Assembly (NCBI RefSeq): GCF_026262505.1
Contig: NW_026529293.1
Location: 1 to 26,641 of the forward strand
Direction of reading: 5' to 3'
DNA length: 26,641 nucleotides
Origin: Trichomonas vaginalis G3
Lineage: Eukaryota; Parabasalia; Trichomonadida; Trichomonadidae
The notes under the pieces were generated by a model that was not told the origin of the DNA, did no database searches, and saw only the letters and a list, made by a program, of their open reading frames with translations. The translations under genes and the position numbers were made by a program. Of this stretch, positions 1 to 6,154 are shown one piece after another; the first letter of the stretch is position 1, and every line of letters starts with the position of its first letter.

Positions 1-71
1 AAACTCATATATAACCTGTTTGTCTGTATTTTCGTCGACTATGGCACGAGACACAAACATTGACCAAACGG

Positions 72-90
72 ACAAAAAGTGTCATTTCGG
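72..90 (+). promoter_or_regulatory. Initiator-type core promoter of the first gene
   Basis: The motif AAAAAGTGTCATTT ends just before the ATG at 91. The embedded TCATTT matches the TCA(Y)(W) initiator used by trichomonads and would give a 5' leader of about 7 bases. The same AAAAAGTG(T/A)CA string recurs before other genes in the window (5971 minus, 5736 minus in variant form, 17452 minus) and in the ends of the nearby transposon. Function is inferred from position and similarity only. Confidence 0.5.
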
Positions 91-354
91 ATGGTCACGC
101 AGCCAATCGCATTCGAGCACTTCGAAGAAGCCTTACGTTCCAAGGGAGAGGGTGTCTGGTGCAAGGGAGAGGTCATGAGACTCTACGAGCAGTACATCCT
201 CAATGCCTGGGAGGACAAATCGTCCTTGGATTGGCAATTCTACCAACTCCTCTGGGACGACCTCCTACGCAACTGGGATGACGAAAGAGTCCAATTCAGG
301 GGTCAGGAACTACTTGTCCAAATTCTCATTAATTTAAGCTACTTAACTAAATAA
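91..354 (+). CDS. Small acidic hypothetical protein, 87 aa
   Basis: An open frame of 87 codons starts at the first ATG after an initiator-like TCATTT and ends in TAA followed by A, giving the TAAA that trichomonads use as a poly(A) signal. The protein is rich in Trp, Asp, Glu and Leu (WEDKSSLDWQFYQLLWDDLL in the middle) and looks helical, with no signal peptide or membrane segment. GTG at 79 would extend the frame, but it lies upstream of the putative transcription start, so I chose ATG 91. It is tail-to-tail with the HNH-type gene, 49 bases away. I do not recognise the family. It could be a host gene or an accessory gene of the virus-like element. Confidence 0.6.
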   Translation: MVTQPIAFEHFEEALRSKGEGVWCKGEVMRLYEQYILNAWEDKSSLDWQFYQLLWDDLLRNWDDERVQFRGQELLVQILINLSYLTK

Positions 355-403
355 ACACCTAAATTTACTCGGGGTTTCCCCCTAAAATAAAATTTTTTTA
401 CTC

Positions 404-1102
404 TTAGAACCACTCGAGGTTCTCCTTACGGTTGTTGAGCTTGTCACCGTCAATGTGTCTAACCTTCGTCTTCTTGCCTGGATTTGGAACCCATTGAATT
501 GCGACAAGCTTGCCCATGGAGATTGAACCACGATTCCGAAGGTTAAGGTTCAAGTGTCCCAAGTTGTTGAGGACTGGGGTAAGAACCTTGCCGGTCTCCC
601 TGTTGCGGATTTTGTATGGGTAGGGTTGGGAAATTTCATAACTGTCATCGGCAACAAGGGTTGCCCAAACTTCCTTTTCTTCGTGTTTCTCTTCTTCGTG
701 TTTCTCTTCTTCCTCTTCTTCCTCTTCTTCCTCGACAATTCCTTCTTCAATTTGGTACTCACGAATTACGGTGTTGGAGGTTCTGTCCTTTCCGAGTACC
801 TTCCAGATGGCGTCTATCTCTTCGAAGAAACGGTAGATGAGTCTGGCAAGGTCTCGGTTCTCTCTCGCGTAAATGCGCAAGGTTTCCGTCAAATCATTCA
901 GGCATTTCTCATTGGAAGCTTGGTTCATGAGGACATCGGCTTTGAGCTTGGTCATCTCTTCCATAAGACTACTTTGGAGAGTCTTAACGGTGTTTGTCAG
1001 ATGAGCTTTCAAATTCAAAATTTGAATTTGAACTGGGCGCTTGTCTGGCAACATTGAAAGGACATCTGCCATTGTGTTCGGCTTCGGTGCTTGTTCGGAC
1101 AT
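404..1102 (-). CDS. Coiled-coil protein with C-terminal NUMOD4/HNH-type domain, 232 aa
   Basis: The frame is intact at 232 codons. Residues 1-110 are predicted helical or coiled coil. Residues 119-143 form an acidic run made almost only of Glu with a few Lys and His. Residues 145-232 resemble a NUMOD4 module (YEIS...YKIRN..TGKVLTP) followed by an HNH_3-type end, with LVAIQWVPNP and then RHIDGDKLNNRKENLEW; H216, N223, N224, N228 and L229 fit the family pattern of HxDG..xNN...NLxW. Such domains bind and nick or cut DNA in homing endonucleases and phage nucleases. I do not see every family residue clearly, so catalytic activity is uncertain. The start is supported by TCATTTTTTCG directly before the ATG. 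The neighbours are small unknown genes, so the target and role are unknown. Confidence 0.7.
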   Translation of the reverse strand: MSEQAPKPNTMADVLSMLPDKRPVQIQILNLKAHLTNTVKTLQSSLMEEMTKLKADVLMNQASNEKCLNDLTETLRIYARENRDLARLIYRFFEEIDAIWKVLGKDRTSNTVIREYQIEEGIVEEEEEEEEEEKHEEEKHEEKEVWATLVADDSYEISQPYPYKIRNRETGKVLTPVLNNLGHLNLNLRNRGSISMGKLVAIQWVPNPGKKTKVRHIDGDKLNNRKENLEWF

Positions 1103-1125
1103 CGAAAAAATGAAGTGGTTTGAGA
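1103..1125 (-). promoter_or_regulatory. Initiator-like element before the HNH-type gene
   Basis: On the minus strand TTCATTTTTTCG lies directly before the ATG at 1102. TCATTTTT fits the trichomonad initiator (TCA with the A as +1) and predicts an 11-base leader. The spacing matches that seen for the genes starting at 91, 5971 and 17924, which supports a common core promoter type in the window. Confidence 0.5.
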
Positions 1126-1134
1126 ATGACGGTT

Positions 1135-1683
1135 TTACTTCAAAAAGCTTGTTATGACGGTTAAGTCATACAACAAGTTTAAAATAATATCTTGTTCTTC
1201 TTCTGAACGTTTGTTGTCTCTTCCGATAAAAGTTTCGAACATGAGAACCAAAAAACGTTTTTTGAGATTGCGGAAGAGTTCAGGCAAACGTTCATATTCT
1301 GGATATGTTGGGAGCAGTTCAAAACATCTGAGCTGACTTTCGGACAAAATTGGGACAATGTCAGAAAATTCATCTTTGGTCGGACTGCTTGAAGGTAAGT
1401 CCCTTACATGTAAGTAGCTCTGGTAAAGTCTTCTCATTTCTGCTAACTTTTGGAGTATAGCTTCGTAGTTTAGAAGTTTTAATTTTAATTGTCTTATTCC
1501 ACTCTTGACATCTAAACGGTAACTATCCATGAGGTCAAGAGTAGCTTTGGTAGCTTTAAGTGGAGCTATCTCTTCTTTGACTTGTGCAATTTTGGTTGCA
1601 ATTGTGGTTTGAGCTCCTTCAAGTTCGCCGTCTATGTCGTTCTCAACGCCTTCAACCATAGCTTGCAACTCTTCATCGTCCAT
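1135..1683 (-). CDS. Coiled-coil hypothetical protein, 182 aa
   Basis: The frame is intact at 182 codons. The first about 40 residues are acidic (DDEELQAMVEGVENDIDGEL), then residues 25-90 carry heptad-like Leu, Ile and Lys spacing typical of a coiled coil. The C-terminal half is helical and aromatic-rich (FRNLKKRFLVLMFETFIGRD) without a motif I can name. There is no signal peptide or membrane helix. It sits 32 bases upstream of the HNH-type gene on the same strand. An initiator-like TCATTTTTTG is found about 40 bases before the ATG, and a short upstream ATG lies between them, so the exact start has some doubt. No family is recognised. Confidence 0.6.
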   Translation of the reverse strand: MDDEELQAMVEGVENDIDGELEGAQTTIATKIAQVKEEIAPLKATKATLDLMDSYRLDVKSGIRQLKLKLLNYEAILQKLAEMRRLYQSYLHVRDLPSSSPTKDEFSDIVPILSESQLRCFELLPTYPEYERLPELFRNLKKRFLVLMFETFIGRDNKRSEEEQDIILNLLYDLTVITSFLK

Positions 1684-1740
1684 TGAGTTTGGTGTGGGAC
1701 GAATTTAACTTGCTTCATTCAAAAAATGAAAAAAATATTT

Positions 1741-2037
1741 TTACTCAAAGCGTGCCATGTATATGGCTATAAGAAACTTACCAGAAGGCTTCTTCTTCAC
1801 ATGAGTCTTTGGCAACTTGAGTGTTGGTGTTGGAGTTCTTGGGGGAGGTGGCTCTGGAATTTCAATTCTCTCTCGAGCGCAACAACAGATGTCAGAATAA
1901 CATTCCCCACTGTCCTTCTTGCCACCATAAATTGTGTATTGACCGAACTTGCATTTGCAGGAATACCGGTCAATACAAGGTTCACAGTTGAAATAGTTGT
2001 ACACAAACCTGTTTAGTACGAGTGTGAGTAAAAACAT
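1741..2037 (-). CDS. Small Cys-rich protein with Pro-rich C-terminal half, 98 aa
   Basis: The frame has 98 codons. Residues 1-17 are hydrophobic and aromatic (MFLLTLVLNRFVYNYF), like a weak signal anchor. Residues 18-53 hold eight cysteines (18, 21, 27, 29, 46, 51, 52, 53), suggesting a disulfide-bonded or metal-binding knot. Residues 60-75 are Pro-rich (PEPPPPRTPTPTLKLP), followed by a Lys-rich tail. On the minus strand TTAACTTCACTTTTTTT precedes the ATG; the same TTAACTTCACTT precedes the large-protein start in both virus-like copies, supporting this start. The upstream gene ends 27 bases away on the same strand. No family is recognised. An alternative reading as a second exon of that upstream gene is considered under rejected items. 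Confidence 0.55.
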   Translation of the reverse strand: MFLLTLVLNRFVYNYFNCEPCIDRYSCKCKFGQYTIYGGKKDSGECYSDICCCARERIEIPEPPPPRTPTPTLKLPKTHVKKKPSGKFLIAIYMARFE

Positions 2038-2064
2038 AAAAAAAGTGAAGTTAAAATGAGATGT

Positions 2065-2451
2065 TTACTGAACTGGCTGAAGAACTGGTTGGATGTCGCC
2101 TTCACAGGTTATGTAGAACGGCTGACCCGAGAAGTGAAGGAGAGACTGAATTGCCAATTTCATATGGGGTAGGGGGTTCTCCTTGTTTGGTATTTTTATC
2201 CAAGGACGTTTGTTTAGGAACTTAACAAGAGCTTCTCTTTTGGCGTCCTTTATGCCATCGTAGGTTGTCCCGTCTGGTATTTGAATTGGAATTCCAGTCG
2301 AAGTCTCGAGCTGAAGTGTAGACCTTCCAGAAATACTGGTGAACTTGACCTTGGGCTTCATTACCTTGCGCAAGTAGTCTTTTACGCAGTCGTTAATTTC
2401 AATTAGGTAAATTGCCTCGTCAAATCCTTCTAGCATTCCGAGTCCTTCCAT
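2065..2451 (-). CDS. Hypothetical protein, 128 aa
   Basis: The frame has 128 codons from the first ATG. A longer frame upstream would use a non-ATG start and run into a short tandem repeat, so ATG 2451 is preferred. The N-terminus is hydrophobic and acidic (EGFDEAIYLIEINDCVKDYL). The middle has beta-like alternation (KFTSISGRSTLQLETSTGIP), and the C-terminus ends in a Gln, Val and Pro-rich stretch. No catalytic motif is recognised. The gene diverges from the Pro-rich gene whose start lies near 2677, and the repeat-filled 225 bp between them probably contains both promoters. No initiator-like TCA is obvious right before this ATG, which lowers confidence in the start. Confidence 0.5.
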   Translation of the reverse strand: MEGLGMLEGFDEAIYLIEINDCVKDYLRKVMKPKVKFTSISGRSTLQLETSTGIPIQIPDGTTYDGIKDAKREALVKFLNKRPWIKIPNKENPLPHMKLAIQSLLHFSGQPFYITCEGDIQPVLQPVQ

Positions 2452-2670
2452 CCGACAGGAAAATATTTTCCCGACAACTGGAAAAAATTTTCCTTCCGAC
2501 AGAAAAAATTTTTCCTTCCGACAGGAAGAACTCTTCCAGTTGTCCGTCCGTAAACCATTCAAATTTTCGAAAATTGAGAACTTTTTGGTCGAAATTCAGA
2601 AAAAGTTTTTCCTTCCGACAGAAAAAGTTTTTCCTTCCGACAGGAAAAGTTCTTCCTTCCGACAGGACAC
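2452..2670. repeat. Minisatellite of TTCCTTCCGACAG units in a divergent intergenic region
   Basis: Six or more imperfect units of about 20-22 bp built on TTTTTCCTTCCGACAGRAAAA are scattered through 2452-2670, some back to back (2607-2670) and some separated by unique sequence. They fill the gap between the start of the minus-strand gene at 2451 and the plus-strand start near 2677. Each unit also has partial inverted symmetry (TTTTCC...GGAAAA). They may be upstream binding sites or a simple expanded minisatellite; I infer a regulatory role only from position. Confidence 0.6.
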
Positions 2671-2681
2671 AAACGAATGTC

Positions 2682-2692
2682 CGACGTTCCTC
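2682..2692 (+). repeat. Left 11-bp target-site duplication
   Basis: CGACGTTCCTC occurs here and again at 4916-4926, exactly on both sides of the 2.2 kb insertion. A perfect 11-base direct repeat is in the 9-11 bp range typical of Mutator-like transposons. It lies a few codons inside the probable start of the Pro-rich gene. Confidence 0.75.
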
Positions 2693-2697
2693 GAGTA

Positions 2698-2722
2698 TAT
2701 AAGAATTTCCGAAAAAGTGACA
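2698..2722 (+). repeat. Left terminal inverted repeat of the transposon
   Basis: The string from ATAAGAATTTCCG through AAAAAGTGACA is matched on the opposite strand near 4888-4910, with one mismatch at the W position. Two further AAAAAGTGACA strings follow on the left side only (2726-2736, 2759-2769). Because similar strings also occur as promoter motifs in the window, it may serve both purposes. Confidence 0.6.
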
Positions 2723-2769
2723 CCCAAAAAGTGACACTTTCAATAGGGAGTAACACTTAAAAAGTGACA

Positions 2770-3121
2770 ATTTAAAATTCACAATAAATAAAAATAATAA
2801 ATTTTTTAGTCTATTAAATTATTCTTTTCTTTGAAATCCTCCAAAAATTCTTCGAAATGTTCTAAAATATAATCTGGAGAATTATAACAAAATTCATTAA
2901 TTTCTAACATATACGTATCTAACAATTCATTTGGAATTTCAAAACGATCTTAAATATGTAATTGAATTTTGTATCTTCTCATTTATTTGAGAAAGTTTTT
3001 TCTTCAGCATTTTCCAATAAAAATCTTAATGGATTCAAATTGGCTTCTTGATTCTGAACAAAATTTAATACTTGGTATAAACGTGATTGAACTTCTCTTT
3101 TCAATTTTGTTTTATAATCTG
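2770..3121 (-). other. AT-rich decayed coding tail inside the transposon
   Basis: This stretch of about 350 bp is mostly A and T. On the minus strand it continues the residual coding pattern of the 3122-3376 piece, with Asn-, Gln- and Lys-rich codons, but has no useful open frame in copy 1. In the second transposon copy the matching part ends at 20612 in a 19-A run. No RNA gene or other signal is visible. Confidence 0.4.
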
Positions 3122-3376
3122 TCAATCGAGGCTCGCGAATTCTAATTGAAGGAATAAAACCTGTTTGAAGTAAATCGTTTTTAATAGATAAAAGTAATTG
3201 GGTGCAACTTCTTCTAAAAGATTTTTGACAAAAACATCAATTCTTTGATTTTTAACGCAGCCAAAATCGTGATATTTTATCTTTTTAAATAAAGATTCAG
3301 AAACGTTATTCACAACGGTTAATTCATTTGGTCTGGCAGCGGCTATCCACATCATAGCCAACAATTCCTTATACAA
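3122..3376 (-). pseudogene. Decayed transposon protein fragment (copy 1)
   Basis: An 84-codon fragment begins MYKELLAMMWIAAARPNELT and continues into a Lys-rich helical part (ESLFKKIKYHDFGCVKNQRI). It matches the 101-codon fragment at 20207-20512, which stays open longer; copy 1 has lost frame in its last third. I do not recognise the family. It may be the C-terminal part of a transposase or a captured gene. Its first codons, from TATAAGG to GGCTATGATG, also form one arm of the neighbouring hairpins, so the boundary between coding sequence and hairpin array is not a clean edge. Confidence 0.5.
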
Positions 3377-4059
3377 AATTCAAAAACTTGGGTGCAATCA
3401 GAACTGATTGCACCCAAGTTTTTGAACTTTCTTGAGGGAATTAAAGGGTGAGAGATTTATAGTCTATCTATATATCTCCCACCCTCTAATTCCCTCCCTG
3501 ACAGCGGGAAATTTTGTCTGAATGTTAAACTATTCAGACAAAGTTTCCCACTGTTTGCGAAGGAATTGTTGGCTATGATGTACTGATTCATGATCAGTAC
3601 ATCATAGCCAACAATTCCTTATATAAAGTTCAAAAACTTGGGTGCAATCAGAACTGATTGCACCCAAGTTTTTGAAACTTTCTTGAGGGAATGGAAGAGT
3701 AAGAGGTATACATTATGAATATATACCTCTTACCCTTCCATTCCCTCCCTGACAGCGGAAAACTTTGTCTGAATGTTAAACTATTCAGACAAAGTTTCCC
3801 GCTGTCAGCGAAGGAATTGTTGGCTATGATGTACTGATTCATGATCAGTACATCATAGCCAACAATTCCTTATATAAAGTTCAAAAACTTGGGTGCAATC
3901 AGAACTGATTGCACCCAAGTTTTTGAACTTTCTTGAGGGAATGGAAGAGTAAGAGGTATACATTATGAATATATACCTCTTACCCTTCCATTCCCTCCCT
4001 GACAGCGGAAAACTTTGTCTGAATGTTAAACTATTCAGACAAAGTTTCCCGCTGTCAGC
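3375..4059. repeat. Tandem array of four-hairpin units, 250-bp period
   Basis: Reading left to right, hairpins follow each other almost without spacers in the order C', B', A', D, C, B, A, D, C, B, A. C has arms of TTCAAAAACTTGGGTGCAAT around a tiny loop; B has arms starting GAGGGAAT; A has arms of GGGAAAYTTTGTCTGAAT with loop GTTAAACT; D has arms of AAGGAATTGTTGGCTATGAT plus GTACTGAT. The D units begin at about 3560 and 3810, giving a period of 250 bp. Arms are about 25 bp and nearly perfectly paired. The second transposon copy has one period fewer. No open frame or known repeat class explains this. Confidence 0.85.
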
Positions 4060-4612
4060 GAAAGAATTGTTCCATCTGGTGCATAGAGTGTGAATCTATG
4101 CACCAAATGGAGCAAGTCCCTCGCGAAATTGCCAAAACTTGCGTCGCATTTCAAAGATTGCGACCCAAATTTTGGCGATTTCTAGTAGAGATGGTGTATT
4201 TTGAGTCACTGACCTATATGCAGTGGCTCAAAGGGCTCCATCTCTACTTTGAAGCAAGGAAACTTTCCTCGAATTTTGATAATTTGAAGAAAGTTTTCAA
4301 GCAATTAACAAAGGATTACTCGCTATGAGGTAAAAATTCTAGATTTTCACCTCATAGCGAGAGCTTCCCTTTCATTGCTTGAAAACTTTCCCCAGCTTCA
4401 AAATTTGGGAAAGGGCTGTAAAGTCGACTCCGATACCAGCAGGTACCAGAGTATTTAAAAGAGAAGCCCTCGTACGAGTTTCTATGAAGACCTTCTCATT
4501 CAAGAAGATCTTAATAGAAAATCGTACGAGGGCATTGGAAACTCGCGTCTGGTACATGTTGGTACCAGAGTGTTTGAGATTTGAAGACTCTGGTACTAAC
4601 ATGTACCAGAAT
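4060..4612. repeat. Series of about nine further single hairpins
   Basis: Directly after the tandem array come non-repeated hairpins, each with its own arm sequence: 4068-4113 (CATCTGGTGCATAG), 4114-4180 (imperfect, CGAAATTGCCAAAACTTGCG), 4183-4258 (AGAGATGG outer arm), 4255-4306 (GAAAGTTTTC type), 4317-4366 (CTCGCTATGAGGT), 4385-4413 (CTTTCCCC), 4427-4452 (CTCCGATACCAGC), 4465-4534 (GCCCTCGTACGA), 4550-4612 (TCTGGTACATGTT). Because the arms mirror each other, open frames appear symmetrically on both strands here (4023-4328, 4379-4618, 4372-4602) and are not taken as genes. Confidence 0.8.
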
Positions 4613-4887
4613 TTATGATGAATTTAAGATGGACCATTATAAAATGGTAGCGGTTTGTTTCAAAAAAATTTAGATGAGATTTGCATAGATATAGATTATA
4701 TGATTTATACATATGAAAAATAATATATAAAAATATAATTTTGAGATAATTATGTAAATAATATTTTAAATATTTGAATTTGAGGTATAATTTTATAGTA
4801 AAATATATTATAAAGAGTATTTATATAAATATTGTAAAATAATATAAGTAATAAAAATTGAGACCCCCTCCCTGTTTTTGATGTTTT
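4613..4887. other. Very AT-rich right end of the transposon
   Basis: Roughly 275 bp of A+T sequence with no credible open frame. It contains many TATA-like runs and a short G/C patch (GAGACCCCCTCCCTG) at about 4860-4874. The inverted match in copy 2 starts at 18999, so copy 2 lacks the last about 75 bp including the inverted repeat. No other feature is visible. Confidence 0.5.
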
Positions 4888-4926
4888 GTCACTTTTTCGG
4901 TAATTCTTATTGTTTCGACGTTCCTC
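4888..4926 (-). repeat. Right terminal inverted repeat and right 11-bp target-site duplication
   Basis: TGTCACTTTTTCGGTAATTCTTA (given here as its parts TGTCACTTTTTCGG and AATTCTTAT) is the inverse of the left end at 2698-2722. It is followed by TGTTT and then CGACGTTCCTC at 4916-4926, the exact copy of 2682-2692. Confidence 0.65.
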
Positions 4927-5535
4927 TTCCTGAACGCCTTCCAAAGCCAGAAGAACCGAAAGCTGCAGAACCTAAAGCACCAGCCCCTGCACCTCAGTTC
5001 CAGCAAGTCCCTCCACCAAATTACTACCAATTTCCACCTCAAGGTTACTACCAATTTCCACTACAAGGCTTCCCGAACTACCCTCCTCCTCAGCCTATGC
5101 CTTACTTCCCCAACCCTTGGATGTTCCAGCAAGCTCCACCCCAGCAATTCCAATCTCAATCCCAATCGAAGAGAGACCAAGAGTTCGAAGAAGGTCTGAA
5201 CCGTTTACGCAAAGAGTACGCTACAGCCCCTATGGAAGACGACAGGCTTTCAGTCTCTTCCCTCAAATCGACCGATTCGACTCGTACCACAGATTCGGTT
5301 CGTGACCGTGAAGACTACCTCAAGCAGTCTGAGAGACTCTTCATCCTACAATCATTTACAGTTGGAGCTCTCAAGAACATGCGCAATTACGAAGGTCAGA
5401 CACCAGCTGGAGACCGCAAAACAGACGTACTCGCAAGAGCAGTCCAACTGGTCAAGACAAAGACGGAGATAGTTGACTTCATTCTTGCAGCTTGCCCATA
5501 CAAGTAAAAAAATAAACAATTACGAGTTAAACTTT

Positions 5536-5736
5536 TTACTCTTTCTTTTCTGAGTTGTTTAGAGCTGGTTTCTCTTGTAGAAACCTTTCGTACTCTTCCA
5601 TGGTCATGTAATTGCGAATTTGGTACGCAATTCCAGGTTCGTTGTTTTTGAACCTTACGTATGTAACGCTTCCATCCTCCTCAGGGAAGTAAGCTGCTAA
5701 CATCTGACCAAGTTTTCTCGGTGACTCGGAGCTCAT
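5536..5736 (-). CDS. Small hypothetical protein, 66 aa
   Basis: An intact frame of 66 codons starts MSSESPRKLGQMLAAYFPEE and ends in a Lys- and Glu-rich tail. The middle has an alternating pattern (GSVTYVRFKNNEPGIAYQIR) suggesting a small beta unit, then a helix (MTMEEYERFLQEKP). AAAAAGTGACATTTTT lies just before the ATG, a variant of the motif before the genes at 91 and 5971. It is tail-to-tail with the Pro-rich gene 28 bases away and follows the 5777 gene on the same strand. No family is recognised. Confidence 0.55.
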   Translation of the reverse strand: MSSESPRKLGQMLAAYFPEEDGSVTYVRFKNNEPGIAYQIRNYMTMEEYERFLQEKPALNNSEKKE

Positions 5737-5776
5737 AAAAATGTCACTTTTTAAACGTTAAGTTTTTAGTCTTATT

Positions 5777-5971
5777 TTACCCTTTGTTTACCCTTTGTTT
5801 GTCAATGTAGTATTGGAGTGCAATTTCTCCAAATTCTCTGTGTCGGAGTTCTTCAGCATTTTCCAAGGTGTTCCTGGAGAACTCAAAGAAGTTGTCAAGA
5901 ACATACTGCCATGCTGCTCTTCGGAGTTCGTCGGTATTTTGGAAGTGTTGCACCTTCGAGTCTTCTGACAT
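5777..5971 (-). CDS. Small helical hypothetical protein, 64 aa
   Basis: An intact frame of 64 codons, charged and helical (ELRRAAWQYVLDNFFEFSRN, then AEELRHREFGEIALQYYIDK). The ATG is preceded by AAAAAGTGTCATTTTTTTC, an excellent match to the promoter motif of the first gene, giving an initiator A about 10 bases before the start. Immediately upstream (5986-6066) is one copy of the GTTAGA/TCTAAC repeat in the orientation that puts its GCTGAAAAA side next to this gene, so the repeat may be part of its promoter. No family is recognised. Confidence 0.55.
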   Translation of the reverse strand: MSEDSKVQHFQNTDELRRAAWQYVLDNFFEFSRNTLENAEELRHREFGEIALQYYIDKQRVNKG

Positions 5972-5985
5972 GAAAAAAATGACAC

Positions 5986-6066
5986 TTTTTCAGCAAAAAT
6001 AATGTTTATGTTAGAATGTTAGATCTAACATGTTTTCTAACACGTTTTCTAACATGGTCTAAAACT
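5986..6066 (-). repeat. GTTAGA/TCTAAC palindromic repeat, copy 1
   Basis: Read on the minus strand this runs from TTTTAGACCATGTTAG through spaced GTTAGA units, the perfect palindrome TGTTAGATCTAACA, and ACATTATTTTTGCTGAAAAA. It is inverted with respect to 7197-7278 and 7102-7171. The outer two copies could be terminal inverted repeats of a 1.3 kb element holding the 313-codon gene; alternatively, all three are duplicated regulatory sequences, since each copy's GCTGAAAA side faces a downstream gene start or gap. Confidence 0.7.
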
Positions 6067-6154
6067 CTTGAATTTTCATGAATTTTCCCGAAATAAAAAA
6101 TAAAATTAGTTTTATTTTTTATTTTATTTATTTTTTTTATTTTGTATAAAAGAC

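Larger units (their letters stand above)
2693..4915 (-). mobile_element. Mutator-like DNA transposon (copy 1) carrying a hairpin array
   Basis: The 2223-bp insertion is flanked by an 11-bp direct repeat. Both ends carry an inverted repeat with core ATAAGAATTWCCGAAAAAGTG at 2698-2722 and, reversed, near 4888-4910; about five or six unmatched bases separate it from the direct repeat at each end. Inside, from left to right, are three tandem AAAAAGTGACA strings, an AT-rich stretch with a decayed coding piece on the minus strand (about 2800-3376), an unbroken series of hairpins (3375-4612), and a very AT-rich end (4620-4860). The long direct repeat argues for the Mutator superfamily, but no DDE catalytic region is seen, so it is probably non-autonomous or decayed. 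A shortened copy in reverse orientation lies at 18999-20612. Confidence 0.65.
2677..5507 (+). pseudogene. Pro/Tyr/Gln-rich gene interrupted by a DNA transposon; main body 4927-5507
   Basis: The body after the transposon is an open frame of nearly 200 codons: a Pro- and Ala-rich start, a block of Pro, Tyr, Phe and Gln repeats (PPNYYQFPPQGYYQFPLQGF) that must be disordered, a Ser, Thr and Asp-rich linker, and a helical C-terminus (residues from ERLFILQSF to the end). A likely ATG lies at 2677, a few codons before the insertion point. The insertion is bracketed by an 11-bp direct repeat (2682-2692 and 4916-4926). The gene points away from the 2451 gene and ends tail-to-tail with the 5536 gene, with a TAAA stop. 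No family is recognised; low-complexity tracts of this kind occur in scaffold and RNA-binding proteins. It may be a host gene or an element gene. Confidence 0.6.

Noticed and set aside
554-1057. A 167-codon plus-strand frame with a Phe/Leu-rich stretch resembling a membrane segment.
   Set aside because: It is antisense to the HNH-type gene; the Phe/Leu run is just the complement of its Glu-rich repeat.
2009-2068. A possible 60-bp intron on the minus strand joining the 2065-2451 gene to the Cys-rich frame (donor GTAAAC, acceptor TACTAAACAG).
   Set aside because: The donor does not match the strict GTAYGT of trichomonad introns, and the Cys-rich frame has its own ATG with an initiator (TTAACTTCACTT) that is also used by the large-protein gene. 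Two separate genes are simpler; a transcript read across 2009-2068 would decide.
3375-4059. Resemblance to a CRISPR array because of short regular palindromes.
   Set aside because: Units are contiguous hairpins of four fixed types with no unique spacers, the context is eukaryotic, and no cas gene is present.
4023-4618. Open frames of 76-101 codons on both strands inside the hairpin region, repeated at 19215-19811.
   Set aside because: Mirror-image arms keep frames open symmetrically on both strands. The translations have no domain signal and follow the hairpins exactly, so they are by-products.
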